Below are positions 5,775 to 13,011 of a DNA stretch of 13,011 nt, piece by piece. Origin of the DNA: Holophagae bacterium (lineage in GTDB: Bacteria > Acidobacteriota > Thermoanaerobaculia > Thermoanaerobaculales > Sulfomarinibacteraceae); NCBI GenBank assembly GCA_030637505.1, contig DAOWGJ010000382.1, forward strand, positions 1 to 13,011, written 5' to 3'. Below the pieces are notes generated by a model. It ran no database searches, was not told where the DNA came from, and was given only the letters and a program-made list of their open reading frames with translations. A program made the translations under genes and the position numbers. Within the stretch, counting starts at the first letter, position 1. Each line of letters opens with the position of its first letter.

Positions 5775-7142
5775 TCAGTCTTCCGACTCTATCTCACCGT
5801 ATTCCTTCAACTTGCGCTGGAGGGTTCTCAGGCCGATGCCCAGCAGTGCCGCGGCCTTGCCTCGATGGTCGCCGGTGTGCCGCAGCGTCCTCAAAATGGC
5901 CTCTTTTTCGATGTCCGCCATCTCCCTCGGCACCCACTCACCCTCGGTAGCCACCGGTGTCAAAATCGCCACCCGGTACTCCTGCGGCAGGTCCTCGAGA
6001 GTAATCTCGCTGCCGGGGGCGAAGAGAACCATGGACTCCATGACGTTTCGAAGTTCGCGGACATTGCCCTTCCACCGACACCGTTTCAATGCAGCCAGCA
6101 CCGACGGATGAGCGCCCTTGACCTCCCGCCCCAACTCCTGGTTGAACACCTCCAGGAAATGCTGCACGAACAGGGGAATATCCTCGGATCGCTCGCGAAG
6201 CGGCGGGATTTCCAAAGTCACCACTTTGAGCCGGTAATAAAGATCTTCGCGGAACTTGCGGTCTCGGACCCAGGCCAGGAGGTCGCGGTTGGTTGCCGCG
6301 ACGAGCCTGAAATCGACAGGAATCTTGACCGTCCCGCCGACCCTGGTCACCGTTCGATCCTCCAACACGCGCAGCAGCTTGACCTGTAGGTCCAGAGAGA
6401 GCTCCGAAACTTCATCGAGGAACAGCGTTCCGCCGGAAGCCGACTCCACCAGACCAATCCGGCGCTGATGGGCCCCGGTAAATGCCCCCTTCTCGTGGCC
6501 GAAAAGCTCCGACTCCAGAATCTCGCCGGGAATGGCGCCGCAGTTGACTGCAACGAAGGCGCCCTCGGCCCGCGGCGAATGCTGGTGGAGAGCATTGGCC
6601 ACAAGTTCCTTACCGGTTCCGCTTTCGCCAACGACCAACACAGTCGACCGAGTCGGCGCCACGACCCTGAGCCTGTCGATCAGGGCCTCCATTGCGCTGG
6701 AATGCCCGACAATGCCGTCGAATCCGAAATTTTTCGACAGTCGTTCACGGAGTCTTCGATTCTCGTCGTTGAGGACCCTGCGCTCGAGGTGCAGTTGCAC
6801 CCTCTGACGGAGTTCCTGCATCCGAACCGGCTTTGTCAGGTAGTCGTCCGCACCTTCTTGAAGCGCGGATACCGCGTCTTCCACATCCGCGAAAGCGGTC
6901 ACCAGGATGAACGGCAAATCGGGTCGCTCCGACCTGACGTGGCGGAGAAACTCGTAGCCGTTCATGCCCGGCATCCGGACGTCGGAAATCACCATGCTGA
7001 CCGAGGAATCCTCCCGCAACGCCGCCAGGGCCTCCTCAGCGGAGGAAAAGGGCACCATTTGGTAGCCGACACGCCCCAGAGCCTTGGCCATCGCGATCCG
7101 CGACCCGTCATCGTCGTCAACCAGGTAAATCACTGCCGGCAT
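5775..7142 (-). CDS. Sigma-54-dependent NtrC-family response regulator
   Basis: This 455-residue protein has the complete REC-AAA+-Fis plan. The receiver domain (about 3-118) has the acidic run Asp9-Asp12, phospho-acceptor Asp54 (VISDVRMPG), Thr82 and Lys104 (YLTKPV). The ATPase domain (about 141-375) has Walker A GESGTGKE (173-180), the sigma-54-contacting loop GAFTGA (219-224), Walker B GGTLFLDE (237-244), FREDLYYRL and GNVREL. The C-terminal Fis-type helix-turn-helix spans about 415-450 (KAAALLGIGLRTLQRKLKEYG). When phosphorylated it should form a ring and use ATP to open sigma-54 promoters. The ATG at 7142 overlaps the ligA stop (TGATG), with GGAGG inside the last ligA codons four bases upstream, so expression is coupled to ligA. 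A GTG at 7145 is possible but poorer. No kinase is adjacent, and no sigma-54 promoter was convincingly seen. Confidence 0.95.
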   Translation of the reverse strand: MPAVIYLVDDDDGSRIAMAKALGRVGYQMVPFSSAEEALAALREDSSVSMVISDVRMPGMNGYEFLRHVRSERPDLPFILVTAFADVEDAVSALQEGADDYLTKPVRMQELRQRVQLHLERRVLNDENRRLRERLSKNFGFDGIVGHSSAMEALIDRLRVVAPTRSTVLVVGESGTGKELVANALHQHSPRAEGAFVAVNCGAIPGEILESELFGHEKGAFTGAHQRRIGLVESASGGTLFLDEVSELSLDLQVKLLRVLEDRTVTRVGGTVKIPVDFRLVAATNRDLLAWVRDRKFREDLYYRLKVVTLEIPPLRERSEDIPLFVQHFLEVFNQELGREVKGAHPSVLAALKRCRWKGNVRELRNVMESMVLFAPGSEITLEDLPQEYRVAILTPVATEGEWVPREMADIEKEAILRTLRHTGDHRGKAAALLGIGLRTLQRKLKEYGEIESED

Positions 7143-9154
7143 CACACCTCCTCGCGTCCACCGTCTATCAATAACTGCAATCCCTGTTCGTCCAGAACCT
7201 CGACGCCCAACATCCCGGCTTTTTCGATCTTGGAACCGGCGTCCTCTCCGGCCAACAAGAAGGATGTCTTGCCCGAGACCGAACCGACAACCGTGGCGCC
7301 CGCCGCCTCGAGGCGGGCCTTGACCTCACGTCTCGGGGCCGAGAGCGTCCCCGTGATGACGAAAGTCAAACCCTCGAGAGGACCGTCCCCGCCCTCCGGT
7401 TCCACCGCCTCAACCGGGTTGACCCCCCGCTGGATCAGGCGATCAATCAACCCCTGGTTGACGGTTTCCTGGAACCAGGAAACAACGGAGACCGCAATCA
7501 CCGGCCCAACTCCATCGATCGCCTCGAGATCGTCCGAATCCGCCTCGGCCAACCGTACCAGGGTCCCAAACCGTTTGGCCAGAAGACCCGCCGCCCGTTC
7601 TCCGACGTGGGGAATACCCAGGGCGAAGACCAGCCGGTGAAGCGGTCTGCTGCGGGCACCGTCAACTTGCCGAATCAAATTGGCCGCCGAAAGCTCTCCC
7701 CAACCAGGCAGCCGGGCCAGTGCGTCCTGCTCGAGATCCCACAGAGACGCCGCGTCGGTGATGAGGCCCTCTTCCGTCAAGAACTGGAGACTCTGCTCTC
7801 CCAATCCCTCGATCTCCATCGCGCCTCGCGAAACAAAGTGGCGCAATCGGGATCCCAGAACCGCCGGGCAGGTAGGGTTACCGCACCTCAGAGCAACCTC
7901 GCCGTCGACCCGGTGAACATCGGATCCACATGACGGGCACTGAGCCGGTCTGACGACCGGAGTGGTGTCGGCGGGCCTTTCGGTGCTGACGACACCGACG
8001 ACCTTGGGGATGACCTCGCCACCTTTGGCAACCCACACCGTGTCTCCCCTTCTGACGTCCAGTCGTTCAACTTCGTCGAAATTATGAAGAGTCGCCCTCG
8101 CTACGGTGGAACCCGCTATCGAGACGGGTTCCAATTCCGCCACCGGCGTCAGAACCCCGGTTCGCCCGACCTGGACGACGATGTTTGTGACAGTTGTCAT
8201 GCGGCCTTCCGGGGGATACTTGAAGGCAACCGCCCACCTGACGGCCCGAGCCGTTGCCCCCAGCGCCTTTCTTTCCTCGAGTAGGTCGACCTTGACGACA
8301 GCCCCGTCGGTCTCGAAGTCATAATCCGAGCGTTCATGCGACCACCGCTCGATCAGGATTTCCACTTCGCTGAGATCCTCACACCAGCCGGCTCCCGGGC
8401 TGACCGGGAACCCCCACTCTTGGAGGCGCTGGAGATCCTCGACATGGCTGCTGCCCTCATGACCCTCAGCCCCGACCAGTTGGTAACACCACACTGCCAG
8501 TCGGCGCGCAGCGGCCTGGCGGGAATCCAACAGCCGGATCGAACCGGCCGTCGCGTTGCGGGGATTGGCGAATTCTGCCTCACCACGGGCCCGCCGTTCC
8601 CGGTTCAATCGGGCAAAGACCGACCTGGGCATGTAAACCTCACCCCGAATCTCCAGCCGGGCGGGTCCCCGGTCAAGAACCAGGGGCAACGATCTGATGG
8701 TGCGGGCATTGGCCGTAACGTCGTCGCCGAAGGTACCGTCACCTCGGGTCACGGCACGGACCAGGCGTCTCTCTTCGTACACCAGCGAGATCGACACGCC
8801 GTCGATCTTCAGTTCCGCAGAAAGGCCCTGCGGTGGATGCCCCAGGGATCGGCCGACCCGGTCGTACCACGCACCCAACTCCCAGGTCGAATAGGTGTTC
8901 TCGAGCGACAGCATCGGCACCGAGTGTTCCACCTGTTCCAGACCCTCCAGTGGCGTACCACCAACACGGAGGGTCGGAGAATCCTCGGACATCAAATCCG
9001 GATTCGCGGCTTCGATTTCCTTGAGTTCGGCAAACAGGCGATCGTATTCGAAATCCGAGATTTCCGGTTCTGCCCTGCTGTAGTAGAGGTGGTCATGCCG
9101 CCGAATCTCCGCGCGAAGTTCCTCGAGCCTCGCGGCAACATCGACCACAATCAT
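7142..9154 (-). CDS. ligA: NAD-dependent DNA ligase LigA
   Basis: This 670-residue enzyme seals nicks in DNA during replication and repair, using NAD as cofactor. Length and domain order are typical. Domain Ia (about 1-68) includes the NMN-binding HDHLYY and DFEYDRL. The adenylation domain has catalytic Lys116 in ELKIDG, plus TRGDG (136-140), EIRGEVYMP (168-176) and FANPRNATAGS (195-205). The OB fold follows (about 318-400, VVQVGRTGVLTPVAEL). A four-Cys zinc finger is complete (C406, C409, C424, C429). Helix-hairpin-helix repeats run about 440-580 and the BRCT domain about 593-667. No key residue is missing. The ATG at 9154 overlaps the pcnB stop (ATGA), and its own stop overlaps the response regulator start, so it sits in the middle of a tightly coupled three-gene operon. 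Confidence 0.97.
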   Translation of the reverse strand: MIVVDVAARLEELRAEIRRHDHLYYSRAEPEISDFEYDRLFAELKEIEAANPDLMSEDSPTLRVGGTPLEGLEQVEHSVPMLSLENTYSTWELGAWYDRVGRSLGHPPQGLSAELKIDGVSISLVYEERRLVRAVTRGDGTFGDDVTANARTIRSLPLVLDRGPARLEIRGEVYMPRSVFARLNRERRARGEAEFANPRNATAGSIRLLDSRQAAARRLAVWCYQLVGAEGHEGSSHVEDLQRLQEWGFPVSPGAGWCEDLSEVEILIERWSHERSDYDFETDGAVVKVDLLEERKALGATARAVRWAVAFKYPPEGRMTTVTNIVVQVGRTGVLTPVAELEPVSIAGSTVARATLHNFDEVERLDVRRGDTVWVAKGGEVIPKVVGVVSTERPADTTPVVRPAQCPSCGSDVHRVDGEVALRCGNPTCPAVLGSRLRHFVSRGAMEIEGLGEQSLQFLTEEGLITDAASLWDLEQDALARLPGWGELSAANLIRQVDGARSRPLHRLVFALGIPHVGERAAGLLAKRFGTLVRLAEADSDDLEAIDGVGPVIAVSVVSWFQETVNQGLIDRLIQRGVNPVEAVEPEGGDGPLEGLTFVITGTLSAPRREVKARLEAAGATVVGSVSGKTSFLLAGEDAGSKIEKAGMLGVEVLDEQGLQLLIDGGREEV

Positions 9155-10500
9155 GACGTCGCTTCCCGACGTCTGGGACGGCGTCTCCGGCGACGGCGAG
9201 TTCGTTTGACGGGATCAACCACGATCTCCGGCGCCTTTCCCTCAGGCCCTTTCCGAACTTGATCCACCGCCCGGCTCCAGGCATCCCGGGCCTCTCCCGA
9301 AAGCAACCCGGCCTCGGTGCCGATCTCAAATAGGCTCCACGCCACCGGAAAACTCTCGTGCCGGGTCAACTTGAGAACCTGACGACCACGGTCCGGCGGT
9401 CGGCGCATCTTGGTCAGGGCAAAGAGCCCGTGGTACATCTGGTGAAAGGACTGATTGGACACCATCATGTGAGCAGTCGCCGGTTCCAACATCGCCCGCA
9501 GCCGATCGAGGAACTCGGCATTGGCCAGGCGCTGACCGTCGGAAGTCATCTCGGCCAACAGCCGCGAAAACTCGGGCAGAAACAGAACTGCAATAGTTGT
9601 GGCATCGGCCACCCTCGCCCCCCCCGAGACCCTGGCGTCCACGCAGCTCAGCAGCGGGAGAATACGGTCGCAATCGAGATCCAGTTCCGGAAAGGCCTTC
9701 CCCAAAAGCCCATAGCGGTCCCACTGCTCCCAGATCCCGGCCGCATACCCTGACCGAAGACTTTCCATCAACTCATAGGTCAACCGGGCCGGGACCGCCT
9801 CCGCTATCAGGGCATGACAGGCGTGAATCGCCGCGTTGGTCTCCGGTTCCAACTCGAAACCCATACGGACACCGTACTCCAAGGCCCTCATCATCCGAAC
9901 GGGATCCTCTTCGAACCGTTTTTCGGGAGAGCCGACCATCCGGATGGTGCCGCGCTCGAGATCCTCGAGGCCGTTGACCCAGTCGATGATCGAGAAGTCC
10001 GAAACATCGTAAAAAAGGGCGTTAATCGTCAGATCTCGGCGCCATGCATCCTCTTCCGGCGTGCCGTAGGTATTGTCCTCCCGAACTGCCTTCGGCCCAG
10101 GCTCGTCGGGAGCATCGGCCTCGCGATCCTCAAGCTCTCCCTCTTTCCAGTCGTCCGGACCCTCCGGAGGCTCCGGACTGGCCCTGAAGGTTGACACCTC
10201 GACGACCTCGCCTCGGAAGAAGACGTGGACCAAACGGAAACGACGCCCAATGATCCGAGAGTTCTTGAAAAGGCGCCGAACCTCCTCCGGCCGGGCGTTG
10301 GTCCCGATGTCGAAGTCCTTGGGATCTCGGCCCAGCAGCAGGTCACGGACACCCCCTCCGACCAAATAGGCCAGGTATCCCGCACGGTGCAGCCGGTACA
10401 GCACCTTGAGGGCGTTCGGCGAAATTCTTTTCCGGGAGAGGCAGTGCTCCGGCCGAGTCAGAACTCGCGGTGAGGCGTTATCGAGAGCGTGGCGTTTCAT
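9151..10500 (-). CDS. pcnB: Poly(A) polymerase PcnB / tRNA nucleotidyltransferase family
   Basis: This 449-residue class II nucleotidyltransferase adds 3' A tails to RNA, marking it for decay. The N-terminal signature LTRPEHCLSRKRISPNALKV followed by LYRLHRAGY is characteristic of bacterial PcnB rather than CCA-adding enzymes. Catalytic features are LVGGGVRDLLLG (46-57), the metal-binding DFD (62-64) and Glu101 in EVSTFRA. The region EEDAWRRDLTINAL (149-162) and the EDPVRMMRAL stretch (198-207) complete the core. An acidic insert at about 109-140 and a very basic tail (about 430-447, RTRRRRRRRPRRR) are notable; basic tails occur in PcnB and probably help RNA binding. A GTG at 10530 would add ten residues, but neither start has a Shine-Dalgarno. 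I chose the ATG. It is the first gene of the pcnB-ligA-response regulator operon. A CCA-adding role cannot be excluded from sequence alone. Confidence 0.92.
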   Translation of the reverse strand: MKRHALDNASPRVLTRPEHCLSRKRISPNALKVLYRLHRAGYLAYLVGGGVRDLLLGRDPKDFDIGTNARPEEVRRLFKNSRIIGRRFRLVHVFFRGEVVEVSTFRASPEPPEGPDDWKEGELEDREADAPDEPGPKAVREDNTYGTPEEDAWRRDLTINALFYDVSDFSIIDWVNGLEDLERGTIRMVGSPEKRFEEDPVRMMRALEYGVRMGFELEPETNAAIHACHALIAEAVPARLTYELMESLRSGYAAGIWEQWDRYGLLGKAFPELDLDCDRILPLLSCVDARVSGGARVADATTIAVLFLPEFSRLLAEMTSDGQRLANAEFLDRLRAMLEPATAHMMVSNQSFHQMYHGLFALTKMRRPPDRGRQVLKLTRHESFPVAWSLFEIGTEAGLLSGEARDAWSRAVDQVRKGPEGKAPEIVVDPVKRTRRRRRRRPRRREATS

Positions 10501-10645
10501 TGTGGTACTGCCCGGGAACCGGAAACACACAGTCCGAAAACAATGGACCCATGGTAAGCCGTCGCCGGCCCCCCGACCCCAAGGCTCGGCAACTCTAACA
10601 TTATTCTCCCGAGCCCGACTCTTCCGGGTCCGGAAGGAGAATCAT

Positions 10646-10674
10646 AAAAACAGCCCCCGCCGAGGCGGGGGCTG
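10646..10674 (-). terminator. Rho-independent terminator of the Ig-like repeat gene
   Basis: CAGCCCCCGCC (10651-10661) and GGCGGGGGCTG (10664-10674) form a near-continuous GC-rich hairpin. On the minus strand it is followed at once by TTTTT (10650-10646). It lies about 20 bases past the stop of the gene ending at 10695 and separates that gene from pcnB. A second, shorter hairpin (CTTCCG/CGGAAG, 10621-10636) lies just beyond it. Confidence 0.92.
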
Positions 10675-10694
10675 CTACATCAAGGGATCCGAAC

Positions 10695-12374
10695 TCAGTT
10701 GAGGACAGCTTCAACCTTTGTGCTTTTGCCAAGGTTGTCCAACACGAAAATTCGCTCGCCGATCATTGTGCGGCCACCCCAATGGTCTTCGGTCCAGACC
10801 ACGAAGACGTGCTCGCCGTCGGTCAAGTTCCATTCGATGGAATCCAGAACATGATGCCACCTGGCGTTGAGCGTGAGAGAGTTTGACAGCCAGGGATACC
10901 ACAGGTCCACATCGGGCGAGGGCAAGTGAATCTCATCGGCGTACTCGAGGAAAATGCCATCGATCCAGATCTCGACTTCCTCGACATGTTCAAAGTCGAT
11001 CGCCCATCCGGTCATGTCGATGTCTCCGGCAACCCGTTCCATCGCAAGCGGGGTGTCAATGTTACCCCACGACGGGCGGTCACGGTCGTCGTTACAGTCG
11101 AAGATCACAGGGAGACGAGCGATATCCGCCACATTGTTCTCCCAGTCTCCGGCCCGGATGGTGATCATGTGGAGACCCTGGCGATAGCCCCGCCGGGTCA
11201 GCAGATCGGTGATGTCCAGCGCGAAGAAAAAGCCCGCGTCCTTGGAGTTGGGTACGTCCGGAAACAGGTTCAGGATATCCATCCGCGGCAGTCCGTAGGC
11301 ATTGACCAGTTCCGTGAAATGCTCTAACCACGCGAAATAAAAGGAATCTACCCAGGTGTCATACTCAATATTGCCGTCGATCAGCAGCTGAACGTAGGCA
11401 ACTCCGCCTGGATCGGTTGTCGAACCGACATCCAAAGCCCACCCGGCGACCCACTCGACGTTCTCCGGCTCCTCGTAGGGCGGCGTCGAAACGTCCGCGG
11501 GGTCGTCGCACCCGTCACCGTACATTATGTGATTGGGGAGGGGCCAGTCGATACCACCGAACGGAGGAAGGTTGTAGGCGGTGTTAAAGGTCTGGACAAA
11601 ACGCCGTCCGATGACCTTGACCATGCCTTCGTTATCGGTCAGGCGAATGGCTACGGTATGAACGCCGTTGGTCAGATCCGTCGTATTGAACATGCGGATG
11701 AAACCGGCGTCCTCCGCCCCGGGATGGGACGGGAACCGATAGGCAATGTCCGGCCGGTGGATGCCGAGGTTGACCGGACCGACGATCAGGCCGTCGACCA
11801 TCAACTCAATCTTTGCAATCTCGGAATCATCGAGCGCCCAGCCGATCATTGGGAAGACACCGTTCATCGGCTGGTTTTCGCCCGGCATTTCCAGTTCGCC
11901 GAACGGCGCCTGATTCCGGGTCGGATCGACGTTCACGGTCACCTCACCGTAGTCCTGCTCCGTCGTATCGGAGAAGGTCACGTGAAGGTGGAGCGTATGA
12001 TCACCCGGTGTGTAGTTACCCGCGGCGAAGGACACGCTGAAACCTGGTCGCTCGAACGGCGTCCCGGCGTACCACGGAAAAGCCTGGAGCACATCCCAAC
12101 GAGGCTGACCGATGTCCGCAGAGGCAACATACTCGTCGTCGACGTAGAGGTCCACACTGCTGATCAGAGCTTCGCTCCAGTCGCAACTCTGCCAGTCGGC
12201 AGGCTCACCACAATCGTTGCCGTCATCCAGGATCCAGCCCCGGACTTCGACCAACCCGAAAACGGTGTCACCTTCCTGAGGGGAGTCAAGATGGAAGACA
12301 GTGTCGGCAACGGCGGTCAAGGGAAGCACCACCAGGGCGGCTACCAGCATTCCTCGGATCACGTTCTGACGCAT
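10695..12374 (-). CDS. Secreted protein with four Ig-like 'GWALD' repeats
   Basis: This 559-residue exported protein has a signal peptide (MRQNVIRGMLVAALVVLPLT, probable cleavage AVA|D at residue 23). The rest is four diverged beta-sandwich-like repeats at about 29-149, 157-263, 273-427 and 436-547. Each contains a core GW(I/A)(L/I)D (46-50, 178-182, 311-315, 456-460), then a 'V.iwiDG' strand, a 'P.(W/D)...FP' segment, and usually a closing G.H.....V.D.(E/W)G strand. There is no catalytic motif, membrane anchor or sorting signal, so a role in surface, matrix or carbohydrate/protein binding is inference. Cysteines C55/C64 and C289/C427 might form disulfides. The start is fixed by GGAGG seven bases upstream and the signal peptide. 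The gene has its own promoter and terminator and looks monocistronic. Confidence 0.85.
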   Translation of the reverse strand: MRQNVIRGMLVAALVVLPLTAVADTVFHLDSPQEGDTVFGLVEVRGWILDDGNDCGEPADWQSCDWSEALISSVDLYVDDEYVASADIGQPRWDVLQAFPWYAGTPFERPGFSVSFAAGNYTPGDHTLHLHVTFSDTTEQDYGEVTVNVDPTRNQAPFGELEMPGENQPMNGVFPMIGWALDDSEIAKIELMVDGLIVGPVNLGIHRPDIAYRFPSHPGAEDAGFIRMFNTTDLTNGVHTVAIRLTDNEGMVKVIGRRFVQTFNTAYNLPPFGGIDWPLPNHIMYGDGCDDPADVSTPPYEEPENVEWVAGWALDVGSTTDPGGVAYVQLLIDGNIEYDTWVDSFYFAWLEHFTELVNAYGLPRMDILNLFPDVPNSKDAGFFFALDITDLLTRRGYRQGLHMITIRAGDWENNVADIARLPVIFDCNDDRDRPSWGNIDTPLAMERVAGDIDMTGWAIDFEHVEEVEIWIDGIFLEYADEIHLPSPDVDLWYPWLSNSLTLNARWHHVLDSIEWNLTDGEHVFVVWTEDHWGGRTMIGERIFVLDNLGKSTKVEAVLN

Positions 12375-12381
12375 GGTTGAT

Positions 12382-12386
12382 CCTCC
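12382..12386 (-). promoter_or_regulatory. Ribosome binding site of the Ig-like repeat gene
   Basis: GGAGG on the minus strand, seven bases before the ATG at 12374, within a longer purine run AGAGGAGGA. It is among the strongest ribosome sites in the window. Confidence 0.8.
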
Positions 12387-12424
12387 TCTACCACAGCAAT
12401 ATCACGGTAATACCTTACGAATAG

Positions 12425-12453
12425 ATGATATATCACACACTTACGTCGGTCAA
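12425..12453 (-). promoter_or_regulatory. Sigma-70-type promoter of the Ig-like repeat gene
   Basis: On the minus strand TTGACC (12453-12448, 5 of 6 to TTGACA) and TATCAT (12430-12425, 5 of 6 to TATAAT) are separated by exactly 17 bases. Transcription should start near 12418, giving a leader of about 44 bases that contains the ribosome site. This is the clearest promoter in the window and suggests strong, constitutive-type expression. Confidence 0.75.
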
Positions 12454-12586
12454 CGCCTTCGGATTGAAGAAGTTTTTTTCTGTTCATGGTGGGGTGATGA
12501 CGATCACACTCCATCATGCCCCGTCATCCTGCCGAACTCAATACAAAATCACATCCTTCAAAGACAAAGTATTGGTTTTAAACAAC

Positions 12587-12615
12587 TTAAAAACGAATTT
12601 TATAGAGCCTATAAC
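12587..12615 (+). promoter_or_regulatory. Candidate sigma-70 promoter of the histone-deacetylase-family gene
   Basis: TTAAAA (12587-12592) and TATAAC (12610-12615, 5 of 6 to TATAAT) are separated by 17 bases. Initiation would fall near 12622, leaving a leader of about 90 bases. In such AT-rich DNA chance matches are common; an overlapping alternative is TTAAAC (12578-12583) with TATAGA (12601-12606). Confidence 0.35.
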
Positions 12616-12636
12616 AAAAGGAGCCTGGCAGGCCCG

Positions 12637-12696
12637 CCCGGTGGCGATCAGCTAGGATAAAGTAGCCGTGACGTCCGGCAGGCCCAGGCCACCGGG
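12637..12696 (+). repeat. Inverted repeat in the leader of the histone-deacetylase-family gene
   Basis: CCCGGTGGC (12637-12645) and GCCACCGGG (12688-12696) are perfectly complementary over 9 bp with a 42-base loop. The leader also repeats GGAGCCT and GGCAGGCCC in direct orientation. A folded leader RNA ending just before the AAGGAG ribosome site is possible. I could not match it to a known riboswitch. Confidence 0.5.
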
Positions 12697-12700
12697 GATC

Positions 12701-12706
12701 AAGGAG
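12701..12706 (+). promoter_or_regulatory. Ribosome binding site selecting a GTG start
   Basis: AAGGAG lies seven bases before GTG at 12714. It is the basis for calling this non-ATG start. Confidence 0.65.
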
Positions 12707-12713
12707 CCTCAGC

Positions 12714-13011
12714 GTGACCCAAGTTCGACTTTTCTCCCACCGCGATTGTGAAAGTCATGTGCCCGGTCTCGGTCACCCGGAAACTCCCGAGCGGGTCCGC
12801 CGGGTCCTCAAGGCACTGGATTCCCTGGGCCCAGAACGGGTCAAAACGGACCCCGCAGTCGTTCTGCCACCCCAAGACGATGTCCTGGGCGCGCTGAAGT
12901 GGATCCATGACCCGACCTATATCGACCGCGTCCGTGAGGCCTGCGACGGGGCTCCGTCATACGTCGACAGCCCGGACTGCGCGGTTTCGTCCGGGTCATG
13001 GGCCTCCCTGA
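12714..13011 (+). CDS. Histone deacetylase / acetylpolyamine amidohydrolase family protein (partial, N-terminus)
   Basis: The first 99 codons are present; the gene runs off the window. The protein begins MTQVRLFSHRDCESHVPGLG followed by HPETPERVRRVLKALDSLG, which is the conserved 'H..HPE.PeR' opening of bacterial class II HDAC-like deacetylases. Then comes KWIHDPTYIDRVREAC (the 'vH...Yi..v' helix) and YVDSPDCAVSSGSWASL (the 'D..vs.gs..a' stretch). The zinc-binding Asp/His residues and the catalytic His pair lie further on and are not visible, so activity cannot be judged. The family removes acetyl groups from lysines, polyamines or other small amides, including acetoin-utilisation AcuC-like proteins. 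GTG is used as start with a good ribosome site. It is divergent from the Ig-like gene. Confidence 0.85.
   Translation, partial: MTQVRLFSHRDCESHVPGLGHPETPERVRRVLKALDSLGPERVKTDPAVVLPPQDDVLGALKWIHDPTYIDRVREACDGAPSYVDSPDCAVSSGSWASL

Larger units (their letters stand above)
12375..12713. other. AT-rich divergent intergenic region
   Basis: This 339-bp region separates the Ig-like gene from the histone-deacetylase-family gene. From about 12400 to 12620 it is plainly richer in A and T than the rest of the window. It holds the minus-strand promoter, a candidate plus-strand promoter, a 7-bp inverted repeat GATGACG (12496-12502)/CGTCATC (12522-12528), and short repeats ahead of the plus-strand gene. 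A short open frame here shows no ribosome site or protein character. Confidence 0.6.

Noticed and set aside
6468..7640. Plus-strand open frame of 390 codons
   Set aside because: It lies opposite the NtrC-type receiver domain and the end of ligA and has no recognisable domain.
8336..9262. Plus-strand open frame of 308 codons
   Set aside because: It is antisense to the conserved adenylation domain of ligA; no ribosome site or motif.
11529..12380. Plus-strand open frame of 283 codons
   Set aside because: It is antisense to the secreted Ig-like gene, which has a signal peptide, promoter and terminator on the opposite strand.
12425..12660. Small plus-strand genes in the AT-rich gap
   Set aside because: No ribosome site, no protein pattern; they overlap promoter elements and the leader of the next gene.
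12621..12713. Known riboswitch ahead of the deacetylase-family gene
   Set aside because: Compared by eye with cyclic-di-GMP and fluoride riboswitch consensus features and found no match; kept only as an unassigned structured leader.

Overview
The window is GC-rich, densely packed bacterial DNA. It comes from a Gram-negative (diderm) organism, because it carries a Skp/OmpH-type periplasmic chaperone. A PcnB-type poly(A) polymerase, sigma-54 regulators and a secreted multi-domain Ig-like protein with 'GWALD' repeats suggest Acidobacteriota or a deltaproteobacterial relative. That placement is inference from protein style only. No rRNA, tRNA, CRISPR array or insertion sequence was recognised.

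Layout. (1) 1-3108, minus strand: a cell-envelope operon reading from a Skp/OmpH-like chaperone (3108) into a lipoteichoic-acid-synthase-type membrane phosphotransferase (2553), then with a 4-base ATGA overlap into the start of a probable membrane glycosyltransferase cut off by the window edge. (2) 3190-3900, plus strand: an OmpR/PhoB-type response regulator with no adjacent kinase, divergent from the envelope operon. The short gap has two mirror-image TACAAT hexamers. (3) 3948-7142, minus strand: a PAS-Fis regulator whose central NtrC-type ATPase domain has decayed, a 270-bp non-coding stretch built from heptanucleotide repeats and a nested hairpin, a 73-residue unknown protein, and an intact NtrC-type sigma-54 response regulator. 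(4) 7142-10500, minus strand: ligA (NAD-dependent DNA ligase) and pcnB. The chain pcnB-ligA-response regulator is joined by overlapping stop and start codons and is probably one translationally coupled operon. (5) 10695-12374, minus strand: a secreted Ig-like repeat protein that looks like a stand-alone unit, with a good sigma-70 promoter, a strong ribosome binding site and a rho-independent terminator. (6) 12375-12713: a visibly AT-rich divergent intergenic region. (7) 12714 to the end, plus strand: the N-terminal part of a histone-deacetylase-family protein.

How the genes may work together. Region 1 looks like envelope polymer synthesis and outer-membrane protein chaperoning, possibly influenced by the divergent OmpR-type regulator. 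Regions 3-4 put RNA and DNA housekeeping enzymes in one transcript with a sigma-54 activator. Next to that sits a paralogous regulator that can no longer act as a classical sigma-54 ATPase; it is the most unusual gene here. The heptamer repeats and hairpin between the regulators are the main unexplained DNA structure.
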